Positions 14,368 to 25,452 are shown, numbered from the stretch's first letter. The stretch is 64,000 nt of DNA from Candidatus Caldilinea saccharophila (GCA_016710365.1 JADJVW010000005.1:1-64000); one strand, 5' to 3'. Made by a program: numbers and translations. The notes: generated from the letters alone by a model not told the origin.

Positions 14368-14764
14368 TTATCTGAAGCGCCGGCTTTCCTCAGCGTCATC
14401 CGGCAGGAAGAGCAGAAGCAGAGCCGCGGCCGCTGCGGGCTGTTGCGGGCCTGCGACGCGGCCAACTTCCTCTTCGCCAAAGATCAACCCGCCCTGATTG
14501 ACGACGCCATCCGCATCGACCCAGCCCAACGCGCCGCCCTCAAAGAGGCCGTGGCTGTGCACTTCACCCTCGGCCGTAAAAACGCCCAACGCGCTCATCG
14601 TAGGCGGTCTTGCGTAAAACGCGGCCGTCACCGGTCACGCGGCCAACCTCCACGTTGCCGCCTGCGCGCCAGAGGCGTCCCTGCGCATCGAGATAGCCGA
14701 GGCCAATTTCGTCGCCAGTCTCAGTGCGTTTGTAGATCAGGGTGCGCGCCGGCTGTTCGTTCAT
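14368..14764 (-). CDS. Small beta-repeat protein of unknown function, frameshifted
   Basis: The start at 14764 (MNEQPARTLIYKR) overlaps the stop of the upstream phosphatase gene as ATGA. The chain is made of short repeats of the form G-aromatic/Val-hydrophobic-Asp/Thr-x-x-G (IGLGYLDAQGRLWR, VGRVTGDGRVL). These resume in another frame as GVFTAEGEVHSHG and LGWVDADGVVNQGG, so one indel lies near 14585-14600. A hydrophobic Ala/Leu tract (AAAAALLLLFL) precedes the C-terminus at 14368. The pattern resembles beta-flower or WG/MORN-like repeat proteins. No function is assigned. Confidence 0.6.
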
Positions 14765-15555
14765 GGTGTGCGTGGGGTGATGCCCGCGACAAACTCGCGC
14801 ATAATCGCCGAGTTGGCGGCCGCAAACACCGGCGTCGGCTCGGCGCCGTACTCCTGGCTGACGGGCGGCAACGGGAAGATCGGCGCCTGCTGCCAGCTTG
14901 TGATCACGCCGCCGGCCTCGACGATGATCAGCCAGGCCGCGGCGAAATCCCACACCTTGGGCGTCGCTTCGATGCCGGCCAGCGCAGTGCCATCCGCCAC
15001 CTTGCAGAGATGGTACGCGGCGCTGCCGCAGATGCGCGTCTTCAATTTTGTGTTGATCTGGAGCAGGCGATCCGTGCGTGTGCACTTCATCAGTAGTTGT
15101 TCGTCGCCGATCTCATCGCCATCATACGTGCGGATCGGTTCTCCGCTGCGCCAGGCGCCGGCGCCGGCCATGGCCGTAAATTGCTCTTGCACCAGCGGGA
15201 AATCGATGACGCCCACGACAGGCTGGCCGTGATGCAACAAGGCCACGCTGACGCCCCACACCGGCACGCCGCGCGCAAAGTTGGTCGTGCCATCGATCGG
15301 ATCGATGACCCACGTGAAGGCAGCGCCGGCATCATAGCGCGTGGTCTGCTCTTCGCTCAGCACCGCGTGTTCGGGAAACGCCGCGTTGAGCCGCGTTGAA
15401 ATCAACCGGTCAACGGCGAGGTCGGTGGCGGTGACCAGCGAACCATCACGTTTGCGTTGCGCCGGGTGAAGACGGAACTGTGTGACGGCATACTGGCTGC
15501 ATTCCGCGGCCAGCGCAGTGGCAAATTGTAAGTAAGGAAGCCATTGAGCCATCAC
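14761..15555 (-). CDS. Inositol monophosphatase family protein
   Basis: This 264-aa Mg2+-dependent phosphatase shows all family metal-site motifs: LSEEQ (near residue 66), WVIDPIDGTTNFARG (near 83) and VWDFAAAWLIIVEAGG (near 208). The family includes myo-inositol-1-phosphatase, histidinol-phosphatase HisN, 3'-phosphoadenosine phosphatase and fructose-1,6-bisphosphatase, and sequence alone does not choose among them. Its stop overlaps the next gene by ATGA, so translation is probably coupled. Confidence 0.88.
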   Translation of the reverse strand: MMAQWLPYLQFATALAAECSQYAVTQFRLHPAQRKRDGSLVTATDLAVDRLISTRLNAAFPEHAVLSEEQTTRYDAGAAFTWVIDPIDGTTNFARGVPVWGVSVALLHHGQPVVGVIDFPLVQEQFTAMAGAGAWRSGEPIRTYDGDEIGDEQLLMKCTRTDRLLQINTKLKTRICGSAAYHLCKVADGTALAGIEATPKVWDFAAAWLIIVEAGGVITSWQQAPIFPLPPVSQEYGAEPTPVFAAANSAIMREFVAGITPRTP

Positions 15556-15655
15556 TTCATTATGCCCACCCGTGGCCTAATCCGCAACTTGCACTGTCGC
15601 CCTCAATGCGTCCCAGGAATCTAGTCCAGGTGGGCGTAATTCTGCCGGTAGATTT

Positions 15656-15708
15656 GGTAGGGACAGGCCCCCGTGCCTTCCGGGCGCACACGGGGGTGCG
15701 CCCCTACC
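15656..15708. repeat. REP-like palindrome, GGTAGGG...CCCTACC type
   Basis: TGGTAGGGACAGGCCCCCGTG and its near complement CACGGGGGTGCGCCCCTACC flank a short centre, giving a stable hairpin in non-coding DNA upstream of the phosphatase gene. The form is typical of dispersed repetitive extragenic palindromes. Confidence 0.7.
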
Positions 15709-15756
15709 AGGCAACCAATGAGGTATTTTAGCCCGTGTATACTAGCAAGCCCAATG

Positions 15757-15922
15757 GTAGGTCGGGTTATCAGCCCGACGCTTTGTCGGCCTGCCGATTA
15801 ATTCGTTGGCGCGACCTCGTCGGGCTGATAGCCCGACCTACGCTCTGTCGGCCTGACCTGCTGCTGGTTGACGCCACCCGGATCGTTGGCGCGACCCCGT
15901 CGGGCTGATAGCCCGACCTACG
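15757..15922. repeat. Three copies of a GTCGGGCTGATAGCCCGAC palindrome
   Basis: A hairpin word of about 24 bases (GTAGGTCGGG...CCCGACG) occurs at 15757-15780, 15819-15842 and 15899-15922. The last two are preceded by the same GTTGGCGCGACC word, so an 80-bp unit has been duplicated. The region is non-coding. Confidence 0.8.
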
Positions 15923-15924
15923 GA

Positions 15925-15950
15925 GCTCGTCCCCAATATTTGGGACGAGC
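15925..15950. other. Perfect 9-bp hairpin
   Basis: GCTCGTCCC and GGGACGAGC pair around an 8-base AT-rich loop. No T-run follows, so it could be a weak terminator or another extragenic palindrome. Confidence 0.5.
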
Positions 15951-16091
15951 CAGAATGCTAGGGCAGACTCTGTCGCCCTTTATTTTTACCCCTGCGATTG
16001 TGCAGAAGCATGACTGTATGGTAAAACTAGAGCATCGAATCCTCACTCGGCGCCACGCAGCGCAATCACCACATCGCAGGAGATGCGTCAC

Positions 16092-16331
16092 ATGCAAGAC
16101 TTTCTCGTGGCACTTCTTCTCGGCCTGATCTTGGGCTGGGTCATCGAATGGCTGATCGACTGGCGCTATTGGCGGCGCACCGTTGCCACGTTACGCCAGG
16201 AAAACGCAGAGTTGCGCCGCCAACTCCAGGCGCAGCCTTCGGTTGAACAGTCGGTTGAGCAGCATGCATCTTCTGTGACCACCGCGACCGGCCCGCGACG
16301 AACGACTCCAAAGAGCAACAAAGGCAGCTAA
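16092..16331 (+). CDS. Small membrane-anchored coiled-coil protein
   Basis: About 79 aa. The start at 16092 is preferred because AGGAG (16078-16082) lies nine bases upstream, whereas the ATG at 16083 abuts it. Residues 3-20 form one hydrophobic helix (FLVALLLGLILGWVIEW), then comes a basic stretch WRYWRR and a short heptad-like segment (LRQENAELRRQLQ), then a polar tail. This is a single-pass protein with a cytoplasmic coiled coil, of unknown function. It ends two bases before the next ATG, so the two are probably co-translated. Confidence 0.6.
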   Translation: MQDFLVALLLGLILGWVIEWLIDWRYWRRTVATLRQENAELRRQLQAQPSVEQSVEQHASSVTTATGPRRTTPKSNKGS

Positions 16332-16333
16332 GC

Positions 16334-19300
16334 ATGGCGCAAAGTCGTGAACCGCGCGCGGTGCGCCGGCTGGATATGTCGAAATATGCGGTGCTGCTCG
16401 TGCTTGCGGTGGCGGCTATCGTTCTGTTGACAACCCGTTCCTGCCGCCCGCAACTGACCCTCCTGGCGCCGACGCCGGCCGCTACGCAGGCCCCCATCTT
16501 TACCGCAGAAGCCGTGCTTGCCAGGCCGGTATTGGTTTCACCGCTGACCGGCTCGACGGTGGCGCCGGGCGAGATTGAATTGAACGGGGAAGGCGTGCGC
16601 GGCTACAGCATCCGCGTGCGCGACGAGAGTGGCCGGCTGCTGGCCGCGGCCAACGTCGCAGCGGATGGCGCCTGGACGACCACCGCCACCATCGACCAGC
16701 CGGGCGACGCCGTTCTCAGCCTGGAGCTTGTCAACCTGGCGGGTAATGTTGTGGCCGCGGCCGAGCCGTTGACGCTGACTGTAGGCGTGCCGTCCGTGGC
16801 CATTCACTCGCCTTCACTCGACAAAAGCTTTCTGGATGCAACGCTCACCGCGGGTCTGTTGGCGCTGAGTGGCGGCGGCGAACCCGGTTCCACCGTTCAG
16901 GTTGTGGTTGACGGGGCTGTGGCCACCAGCACCGAAGTCGATCAAAATGGGCGCTGGGCAGTAGATCTGCGGGTCAATGCGCCGGGCGTCTACGCCGTTG
17001 GCCTGCAAGCGGTCGATGCCGGCGGCGTGATTATCGCCACGGCCACGCCTTCTGTTCTGTCCATCGCGGCGCCGGTGCGCGCGGTCGAGCCTGTGCCACC
17101 GACGGCGACGGTCACGCCCGAGCTTTTGTCCCCGGCTGTGGTCGATTCCATCATCGTGACGACTGACGCAAACAGCAGCCGCGTCGCCGCGGATGGCAAG
17201 GGGGATGTAGGCGCCGAAGTGCAGTTGTTGTTGGGTGATACGGTCGTTGCCACCACCACCATTGGCGCAACCGGCTCCTGGTCGCTGGTCATCGCGCTGG
17301 AGCAGCCGGATGCCTACGCGATCGGCGTGCGTGCACTTGAGCCAGAAAGCGGGGTGGAGTACGATCTGGCGGCGCCGCCCCGAGGCGTCGTGGTTGCCGT
17401 CTCCAGCCCGGTTCCCAGCCCAGCCCCCACGGACACTCCGCTTTCAGAGGAAACTGCGCCACAGTCACCGCTGCCTACCGCTACGATGACGGCTACCGTG
17501 ACGCCGCTGCCGACTGTTGCGTCAATACCAACGGAGATGGTTTCTACGGAGATGGCGCCGCCCTCGGTCGATGCGGCGGTCGTCGGTGGCATTGAGCAGG
17601 CAGGGGCCGTGCCGCTGAGCGGTTCGGGTGCGCCCGGCGACGTGGTGCGTGTTGTGATCGACGGTCTCTCCGTTGGGACCACCGTAGTCGATGCACAGGG
17701 TCGCTGGCAGATGCTGGTTGAGCTTGCCGACAGCGGCGTCTACAGCATGACAGTCGAAAGCATCAGCCTCGCCGGACAGGTGCGCGCCACATCGGCGCCT
17801 CTTTTGCTCGACGTCCCGTCACCGACGGACACGGCAACACCGGTCCCGACTGATACGGCGACTGCCAAACCAACCGCTACAGACACGGCGACCGCAACAC
17901 CCGTTCCAACTGACACGTCTGTCCCGACGAACACGGCGACTGTCAAGCCAACCGCTACAGACACGGCGACCGCAACACCCGTTCCAACTGACACGCCTGT
18001 CCCGACGACTGTCAAGCCAACCGCTACAGACACAGCGACGGCAACACTCGTTCCGACAGACACGCCTATCCCGACGAGCACGGTCACCGCCAAGTCGACG
18101 GCTACAAATACGGCGACCGCAACACCGGTTCCGACCGACACGCCAGTCCTGACAAGCACGGCGACTGCCAAGCCGACGGCTACAGACACAGTGACGGCAA
18201 CACTCGTTCCGACTGACACACCTATCCCGACGAGCACAGCGACTGCCAAGCCAACCGCTACAGCTACGGCGACCGCAACACTCTTTCCAACTGACACTCC
18301 TGCACCGACGAACACAGCGACAGCAACACTCGTTCCGACTGACACAGCCACCGCCAAGCCGACGGCTACAGACACAGCGACAGCAACACTCGTTCCAACC
18401 GACACGCCTGTCCCGACGAACACGGCGACTGCCAAGCCAACCGCTACAAATACAGCGACAGCAACATTCGTTCCAACTGACACGCCTGCCCCGACGAGCA
18501 CGGCGAGCGCAACACCGGTTTCGACCGACACGCCTGTCCCGACGAACACGGCGACCGTCAAACCGATGGCTACCAGCACAGCGACGGCTACAATCGTTCC
18601 GACTGTCAAGCAAGGGCGCGTCACGGCAAGCGTTTTGGCCAGCCCAGCCACTGCCAGTACAGCGACGGCAACGACCATCCCAACCAACACAGCAACTGCG
18701 CTGCCAACTGCCACCAGTACAGCGACGGCAACGCTTGCCCCGATCGATACGGCGACCATGCTTCCAACCGCCACCAGCACAGCGACGGCAACGACCGTCC
18801 CAACTGACACGCCTGTTCCAACCAATACAGCTACCGCGCTGCCAACAGCTACCAGTATAGCGACGGCCGCCCCAACCAACACACTGATTCCAACCAATAC
18901 AGCTACCGCGCTGCCAACCGCTACAGATACGGCGACGGCTACACTCGTTCCGACCGACACGCCTGCCCCGACGAGCACGGCCACCGCCAATCCGACGGCT
19001 ACAGACACAGCGATGGCAACATTGGTTCCGACTGACACAGCCACCGCCAAGCCGACGGCTACAGACACAGCGACGGCTACAATTGTTCCGACTGACACAC
19101 CTGCCCCGACCCGCACGCCTGTTCCGACCAATCCAGCAACTGCGACTGCGCTAACCGTCACCAGCACATCGACGGCAACGACCGTCCCAACCGATGCCAG
19201 GCCAACGGTTACAAATACGACGACGGCAACATCTGTCCCAATCAGCACGCTCGCGCCGACAAGCACGTCGGACACCAAGCCGGCGGCTACAAGTACAGTC

Positions 19301-19684
19301 GCTGCTGTATTGACTCCGACCGCTACATCTGCTCCAACGGAGATGGCGTCCATCAAGCCAACAGTGACAAGCGCGGCGGCCGCAATATCTGCCTCAACGA
19401 ATACGCCGCTTCCGACAAGCACAGCAACAGTTGAGCCAACGGCGATACAAACCGTTGTGACTGTTTTAACGGATGCACCGGCAAATGCGCAGGATGTGAC
19501 AGAAAATGGCAATATCGAGAGCACCGGCGAAGTCGGCATCACCGTAGGTGCAGAAGCTGGCGCTGCTGCTCAACTGCCGCCGACTGGGGTGGATTTGAAT
19601 GGCGTTCAGGTGTGGATGGCAGCGTTGGGCGCGCTCATGCTGGTCGCTCTGCTTGCCCTCAACGACCGCCGCGGCGCGCGATGA
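16334..19684 (+). CDS. Thr/Pro-rich surface protein with Ig-like domains and LPPTG C-terminal signal
   Basis: The 1,116-aa product has an N-terminal signal-anchor (YAVLLVLAVAAIVLLTT, near residues 17-33). Four similar beta-sandwich repeats follow (near 55-150, 155-235, 265-345 and 415-495), each with G-D/E-W-x-T/V turns such as DGAWTTTATI, NGRWAVDLRV, TGSWSLVIAL and QGRWQMLVEL, as in bacterial Ig-like adhesin domains. Residues about 500-1060 are a Thr/Pro/Ala-rich stalk of PTDTPVPTNTATAKPTAT-type repeats, probably extended and possibly glycosylated. The C-terminus has LPPTG, a hydrophobic helix (VWMAALGALMLVALLAL) and a basic tail RRGAR, the layout of a sortase sorting signal. No sortase gene lies in the window. 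Surface display is inferred; the ligand is unknown. Confidence 0.8.
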   Translation: MAQSREPRAVRRLDMSKYAVLLVLAVAAIVLLTTRSCRPQLTLLAPTPAATQAPIFTAEAVLARPVLVSPLTGSTVAPGEIELNGEGVRGYSIRVRDESGRLLAAANVAADGAWTTTATIDQPGDAVLSLELVNLAGNVVAAAEPLTLTVGVPSVAIHSPSLDKSFLDATLTAGLLALSGGGEPGSTVQVVVDGAVATSTEVDQNGRWAVDLRVNAPGVYAVGLQAVDAGGVIIATATPSVLSIAAPVRAVEPVPPTATVTPELLSPAVVDSIIVTTDANSSRVAADGKGDVGAEVQLLLGDTVVATTTIGATGSWSLVIALEQPDAYAIGVRALEPESGVEYDLAAPPRGVVVAVSSPVPSPAPTDTPLSEETAPQSPLPTATMTATVTPLPTVASIPTEMVSTEMAPPSVDAAVVGGIEQAGAVPLSGSGAPGDVVRVVIDGLSVGTTVVDAQGRWQMLVELADSGVYSMTVESISLAGQVRATSAPLLLDVPSPTDTATPVPTDTATAKPTATDTATATPVPTDTSVPTNTATVKPTATDTATATPVPTDTPVPTTVKPTATDTATATLVPTDTPIPTSTVTAKSTATNTATATPVPTDTPVLTSTATAKPTATDTVTATLVPTDTPIPTSTATAKPTATATATATLFPTDTPAPTNTATATLVPTDTATAKPTATDTATATLVPTDTPVPTNTATAKPTATNTATATFVPTDTPAPTSTASATPVSTDTPVPTNTATVKPMATSTATATIVPTVKQGRVTASVLASPATASTATATTIPTNTATALPTATSTATATLAPIDTATMLPTATSTATATTVPTDTPVPTNTATALPTATSIATAAPTNTLIPTNTATALPTATDTATATLVPTDTPAPTSTATANPTATDTAMATLVPTDTATAKPTATDTATATIVPTDTPAPTRTPVPTNPATATALTVTSTSTATTVPTDARPTVTNTTTATSVPISTLAPTSTSDTKPAATSTVAAVLTPTATSAPTEMASIKPTVTSAAAAISASTNTPLPTSTATVEPTAIQTVVTVLTDAPANAQDVTENGNIESTGEVGITVGAEAGAAAQLPPTGVDLNGVQVWMAALGALMLVALLALNDRRGAR
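17815..19440 (+). repeat. Degenerate tandem repeat encoding the Thr/Pro stalk
   Basis: Words such as CCGACTGACACGCCTGTCCC and GCGACTGCCAAGCCAACCGC recur, giving PTDTPVP and ATAKPTAT peptides. Units are diverged and vary in length. The repeat also opens long frames on the opposite strand, which are not genes. Confidence 0.85.
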
Positions 19685-19713
19685 ACCGCTTATCAACGCA
19701 GCGTCACTACGGG

Positions 19714-20655
<942 letters not shown>

Positions 20656-20685
20656 TTTTCCACCTTGATAATTTTAATTAAGCCA

Positions 20686-20714
20686 ATTAAACCATAATTA
20701 ATGGAGCCTGTCAA
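20686..20714 (-). promoter_or_regulatory. Sigma-70-type promoter for the recombinase
   Basis: On the minus strand TTGACA (20714-20709) is followed after exactly 17 bases by TTTAAT (20691-20686), 6/6 and 5/6 matches to the consensus. The predicted start of transcription is about 24 bases before the recombinase ATG at 20655. The surrounding AT-rich AATTAA words could be an operator. Confidence 0.65.
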
Positions 20715-20720
20715 GCGGAG

Positions 20721-21375
<655 letters not shown>

Positions 21376-21741
21376 TCATAGCCATCGGACCAAAGTTCGG
21401 AAATTTTCTGTATCATACGCTATAGTGTTTATGTCAAATTTCCTTGCCCACAGCGACTCGATTTCTTTGCCAGGGAATGTAGTGCGCGTGGCATATCGCT
21501 GGCCGCTTGCCTCGACGAAGAAATCTGTAACCTGCGGGAGGTTGGGATGACGCAGCCTCGCTAAAATGATCGCCTCGCGTTCGAATTGCTGCCGGCTCTC
21601 CGAGTTAACCTCTAGATTCTCCTTGATGGCGACTAGCCGACCGGGCAAACGCTGATCTTCAGCCAGGTAGATGGCGCCCATGCCGCCGCGTGCAATCGGC
21701 TTAAGAATCTGGTAACGACCTTGCAACAGTTCTACCGCCAC
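21376..21741 (-). pseudogene. Truncated Ser/Thr kinase (N-lobe only)
   Basis: Residues 1-80 match the N-lobe of the neighbouring kinases: the glycine loop IARGGMGAIYLAE, Lys in VAIKENL, and LRHPNLPQVTDFF. After about residue 82 the sequence loses similarity and stops at 121 aa, with no HRD catalytic loop or DFG motif. It overlaps the end of the upstream kinase gene by 10 bases. It is best seen as a remnant of a tandem duplication. A functional N-lobe fragment is unlikely. Confidence 0.8.
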
Positions 21742-23723
21742 TGAAAACTCTCCCGATTGACCGCAGCAATCACGCCGTTGACGTTTTCCACCCAGACGCT
21801 GGCTTCCTCTTTGCGGGTAAATAAGTTGTGAAGCGCGTGTTGCTGTGAATCAACCAGCGCGCCCTGCCGCCCCTGAATCATGCGGATCACCAGCAAGCGC
21901 AGCGGCGACATATCGGTGACGCCGGGGTCAGTGTCGTAGGCGTCGTAGCCTTTGGGCTGCACCTCATTGCTCATCCAGTCGCCCCAGACGCGGCCAACCA
22001 GCGCATTGACGCGATCCTCGGCGCCAGGGCGTTGCAGCGCGCCAGTCACTGTAGCTTGCGTCACGCCCAAACTGGGCAACTGAAACTGACCGAGCCGTGC
22101 GGTCAGGTCATTGATAAAGCGATCTCCTTCGTTTGCATACGGATTGGACACCCACGAACTGCGCGTGCGTTGGCGCAATTCCGCGGCCAGGGATGAATCG
22201 GCCGGCGGTAGCGCGGGCGGCGGCGCATTGATAGGCAGCGGGGTGTACGTCGGCTGTGGCGTATAGGTAGGTGGCGGCAGCGGTGTGTCCGTCGGATAGG
22301 GCGTGTTGGTGGGGTAAGGTGTGTAAGTTGGATAAGGCGTATTCGACGGCGCCAGGATGGGAATTCGTGTAGGCGTATTGGCAGCACGCGGCGTCGGTGT
22401 ATTGCGCGGCGTCGGTGTCTCGATTGGCGCCAGCGCGGTCAAGGTCGCATCTACGGCGCGCTGCTGCTCTAACGCCGCCTGCACGCCCAACTCGATTTGA
22501 CGCTGGCGCGCGGTGGCTTCAGCGGCAGCCGTTGCTGGAGCGTCGGGCGTCATCGTGAAGGTTGGCGTCGGCGCGTCGGTTGGGAGCAGCGTCGGTGATG
22601 CAGTGGGCGTGGCAGGCAAGGCTGGCAGCGGCGTGAAAGTTGGGCCGCCGCCGCTGTAATCTATCGTTTTCTTTGGCGTGGCTTGCATCACCACTGCGAC
22701 CGGCGTAGTCGTCACAACGGAGGGGATTTCCGGGGCATTGAGAAAGACAAAGCCGATGCCGATGATACTGAGCAACGCCCCGGCGAGCAGCATACCCGCG
22801 ATCAGCGGTGAGCGCTGGAAACGTGGGCCACGCAGCGTGGTGACTCGGTGGGGCGTCGATTGTGCGGTGGGCGCCCTACTGCCTGTCATCGGCAAGGTGC
22901 GGTCAAAGAGCGCGCGATAGAAGTCGCCGATCGACTGGTAGCGATGCTCTGGCTTGAGCTGCATGGCCTTCTCAAGCACCTTGACGCAACGCAGGGGAAT
23001 GTCGGGGTTGAAGGTGCGCGGGAGCGGCAACGGCAGCCCTGTGGCGAGACTGGTGGCGCTGGGCGGCGCTTTGCCGGTGAGCAGCGCGTAGAGCGTCGCG
23101 GCCAGCGCGTAGACGTCTGAGCGCTCATCGGTGCCGCCATGATACTGCTCGATCGGGGCATAGCCGGGCGTGAGCGCGCGTGCGCTGAGCGCGGTCGCGG
23201 TGTCGGAATCGATTTTGGCAATGCCGAAGTCCACGAGGACGAAGCGTCCGTCCGGCGTGCGCTTGATGTTGTCTGGCTTGATGTCGCGATGGATGATCGG
23301 CTTGATCTGCCCGCTGTCGGGGTCGCGCCAGGCGTGCATGTAGGCGAGCGCCTGCATCACCTGCTCCACCGCGGCCAGCGCCTCGTCCACCGGCAGCGCT
23401 CCCTGCCGGCGCGCCATCAGTTGGCGTAAGTTGTCGCCGGGGATGTAATCCATGACGAGATATTGCTTGCCGTCGGGGTCGAAGAAGTAATCCGTGACCT
23501 GCGGCAGGTTGGGATGGCGCAGTCGCGCCAACAGCAGGGCTTCGCGCTTGAACTGCCCCTGCGCTTCCTTGCCGACGCCCAGATTCTCCTTGAGCGCCAC
23601 CTGCCGTCCGGGCAGCCGCGTGTCGTCCGCCAGATAGACCGCACCAAAGCCACCCTTGCCCAGTTGCTGGCGAATGCGGTACCGCTGCTGATGGAGTTGA
23701 GCGCCGATCGGGGTTGTAGTCAT
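21732..23723 (-). CDS. Transmembrane Ser/Thr protein kinase (PknB-like)
   Basis: The start at 23723 (MTTTPIGAQLHQQRYRI) is preferred because it leaves 4 bases after the upstream kinase stop. The kinase domain (residues about 13-270) has GKGGFGAVYLA, VALKENL, the catalytic HRDIKPDN, DFGIAK and APE-like APIEQYHGG. The juxtamembrane region has one membrane helix (LIAGMLLAGALLSIIGIGFVFL, near residue 313). The outside part is a Thr/Pro/Tyr-rich stalk (PTYTPYPTNTPYPTDTP) and a C-terminal globular region of about 120 aa without a known match. It lacks PASTA domains. All catalytic residues are present, so it should be active. The stimulus is unknown. It is closely related to the next kinase upstream. 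Confidence 0.92.
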   Translation of the reverse strand: MTTTPIGAQLHQQRYRIRQQLGKGGFGAVYLADDTRLPGRQVALKENLGVGKEAQGQFKREALLLARLRHPNLPQVTDYFFDPDGKQYLVMDYIPGDNLRQLMARRQGALPVDEALAAVEQVMQALAYMHAWRDPDSGQIKPIIHRDIKPDNIKRTPDGRFVLVDFGIAKIDSDTATALSARALTPGYAPIEQYHGGTDERSDVYALAATLYALLTGKAPPSATSLATGLPLPLPRTFNPDIPLRCVKVLEKAMQLKPEHRYQSIGDFYRALFDRTLPMTGSRAPTAQSTPHRVTTLRGPRFQRSPLIAGMLLAGALLSIIGIGFVFLNAPEIPSVVTTTPVAVVMQATPKKTIDYSGGGPTFTPLPALPATPTASPTLLPTDAPTPTFTMTPDAPATAAAEATARQRQIELGVQAALEQQRAVDATLTALAPIETPTPRNTPTPRAANTPTRIPILAPSNTPYPTYTPYPTNTPYPTDTPLPPPTYTPQPTYTPLPINAPPPALPPADSSLAAELRQRTRSSWVSNPYANEGDRFINDLTARLGQFQLPSLGVTQATVTGALQRPGAEDRVNALVGRVWGDWMSNEVQPKGYDAYDTDPGVTDMSPLRLLVIRMIQGRQGALVDSQQHALHNLFTRKEEASVWVENVNGVIAAVNRESFQWR

Positions 23724-23727
23724 GTGT

Positions 23728-25452
23728 TCACTTAGTCCCACTGCCTTGCTCAGGCGCTGGCCCGCCGCCGCCATCTGAATCTGATGATGTCACCGTAAAC
23801 GCAAACGGCCCTGCCAGCGGACGGATGCGTCGATAGGGTTCCGGCTGCACCAGATAGAGCGTCCAGCGATATGCATCGGGCGCAAGATTGCCTACCGGCA
23901 GAAGAATCTCTACCGCTACCGAGGAGCGCACCAGCCCTTTCCCTTGCCCCTCACTCTCTCCATTTGCCTTCCAGAAAACCACTTCGTATTCCTGACCGGG
24001 TGCCAAATCAGCGTCAGGCCGCCAGCGGAACAGGGTAGCGGTATTGCTGTTATGGTTGTCGCCAGGCGTCAGAATCACCGCCGAGCGCGGGCCGGCCTGA
24101 TTGACGCTATCCGGGGGCGGCGGCGCGGCCACCTGGCTGCTCGTCGGTGCGACCGCGGCAGGGAGAGGAGTGTGAGTAAGGGTAGGTGTGGGCGATGGTG
24201 ACGCTGTCGGCGTTGCGGCTGGCGTGCTGGTGCGGTAAGGGGTGAGGGTAGGTGTGGGCGATGGCAATGCTGTTAGCGTTGCGGTCGGCGTACTGGTGGG
24301 GAGTGGGGGGCGAGTTGCAGTCGGTGACGCTGTCGGCAATAACCGCGTAGTGGGCGAGGCAACAAGCACGATCGTCTCTGCGTCTTGCGTTGCCGCCAGG
24401 GTGGAGGGAGCCGGTGGGGTAAAAGTTGGTGCGTCCCCTGCACTGTCGATCAAGGATACCGCCTGTGCGCCGGCATCGATGTTGACCTCAGACAATGAAG
24501 TGCTGGTGGCAAACACCCACCAGATGGCAGCGATTGAAATCAGCGCCAGCCCGCTCAGTAGCCACATCGCGGTGCGATTGACGCGTGAAGGACGCCGCGG
24601 CGGCGCGGTTGTGATGGGTGTGGTGGGGAGTGGGCGACCCGTGATCGCCGTGTACATCTCGTCTACACTGGGAAAGCGTTCGCCGGCATTGAGCTTCATG
24701 GCGCGCTCGATGGCTCTTGCCAGGGTGGGAGAGATTTTATTGTTGGCGCTGCGTAGTGAGGGCAATACAGCGCCGGCTGCCAGATCGACGCTGCTGGGAG
24801 GCGTTCGGCCGCTCAGTAAGGCGTAGAGCGTTGCCCCCAGCGCGTAAATATCCGAGCGCTCATCAGTGCCACCGCCATATTGCTCGATAGGCGCATAGCC
24901 GGGTGTGAGCGCACGGGCGCTGACGGCCGTAGCTTGTATGGTCGCAGAGTGCTGCTTAGCGATGCCAAAATCGACCAGCAAATAGTGACCTTCTGGCGTG
25001 CGCTTGATGTTGGCCGGCTTGATGTCACGGTGCACAACCGCACGGCGGCGTCCTGTTTCCGGGTCACGCTGTTGGTGCATATAGGCAACGGCCTGCATGA
25101 TCTGGTCGATGCAGGCCAGCGCCTCTGCGACGGGAAGCGTCCCCTGGCTGTGCATCACCTCATGCAGATTTTCACCTGGCACATATTCCATCACCAGATA
25201 TTGGCGTCCGTCCTGTTCCAGGAAGTAGTCGATGACCTGCGGCAGGTTAGGGTGGCGCAGATGGGCGAGCAGCACCGCCTCGCGGCGGAACTGGCGCTGC
25301 GCTTCCTCGTCGTTGTTGAGGTTTTCCTTGATGGCCACCGGGCGGGCGGCCAGATTCAGGTCTTCGGCCAGATAGACCGCGCCCATCCCACCGCGCCCTA
25401 GCAGATGATGAATGCGATAGCGGTGTTGGTGGAGATGATTGCCTGGTTCCAT
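23728..25452 (-). CDS. Transmembrane Ser/Thr protein kinase with Fn3-like ectodomain
   Basis: A 574-aa protein. The kinase domain (about 11-275) has GRGGMGAVYLAED, VAIKENL, HRDIKPAN and DFGIAK, all intact. A membrane helix (AMWLLSGLALISIAAIWWVFA) lies near residue 295, followed by a Thr/Pro stalk. The last 110 residues form a beta domain (FRWRPDADLAPGQEYEVVFW ... DAYRWTLYLVQPEPYRRIRP) that recurs in the PP2C phosphatase at 31322 and, more distantly, in the kinase at 33291. The shared ectodomain suggests that these three proteins read the same external cue or bind one another. It is co-directional with and 4 bases from the next kinase (TGA then ATG), implying translational coupling. Confidence 0.92.
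   Translation of the reverse strand: MEPGNHLHQHRYRIHHLLGRGGMGAVYLAEDLNLAARPVAIKENLNNDEEAQRQFRREAVLLAHLRHPNLPQVIDYFLEQDGRQYLVMEYVPGENLHEVMHSQGTLPVAEALACIDQIMQAVAYMHQQRDPETGRRRAVVHRDIKPANIKRTPEGHYLLVDFGIAKQHSATIQATAVSARALTPGYAPIEQYGGGTDERSDIYALGATLYALLSGRTPPSSVDLAAGAVLPSLRSANNKISPTLARAIERAMKLNAGERFPSVDEMYTAITGRPLPTTPITTAPPRRPSRVNRTAMWLLSGLALISIAAIWWVFATSTSLSEVNIDAGAQAVSLIDSAGDAPTFTPPAPSTLAATQDAETIVLVASPTTRLLPTASPTATRPPLPTSTPTATLTALPSPTPTLTPYRTSTPAATPTASPSPTPTLTHTPLPAAVAPTSSQVAAPPPPDSVNQAGPRSAVILTPGDNHNSNTATLFRWRPDADLAPGQEYEVVFWKANGESEGQGKGLVRSSVAVEILLPVGNLAPDAYRWTLYLVQPEPYRRIRPLAGPFAFTVTSSDSDGGGGPAPEQGSGTK

Noticed and set aside
15868..16128. 86-aa plus-strand frame before the small membrane protein
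   Set aside because: It starts in the palindromic repeat zone, has no motif, and overlaps the better supported gene at 16092.
17740..19542. 600-aa Val/Ala-rich open frame on the minus strand
   Set aside because: It is the complement of the Thr/Pro repeat of the surface protein; it has no start context or domain, and the plus-strand protein has a signal anchor, Ig-like domains and a sorting signal.
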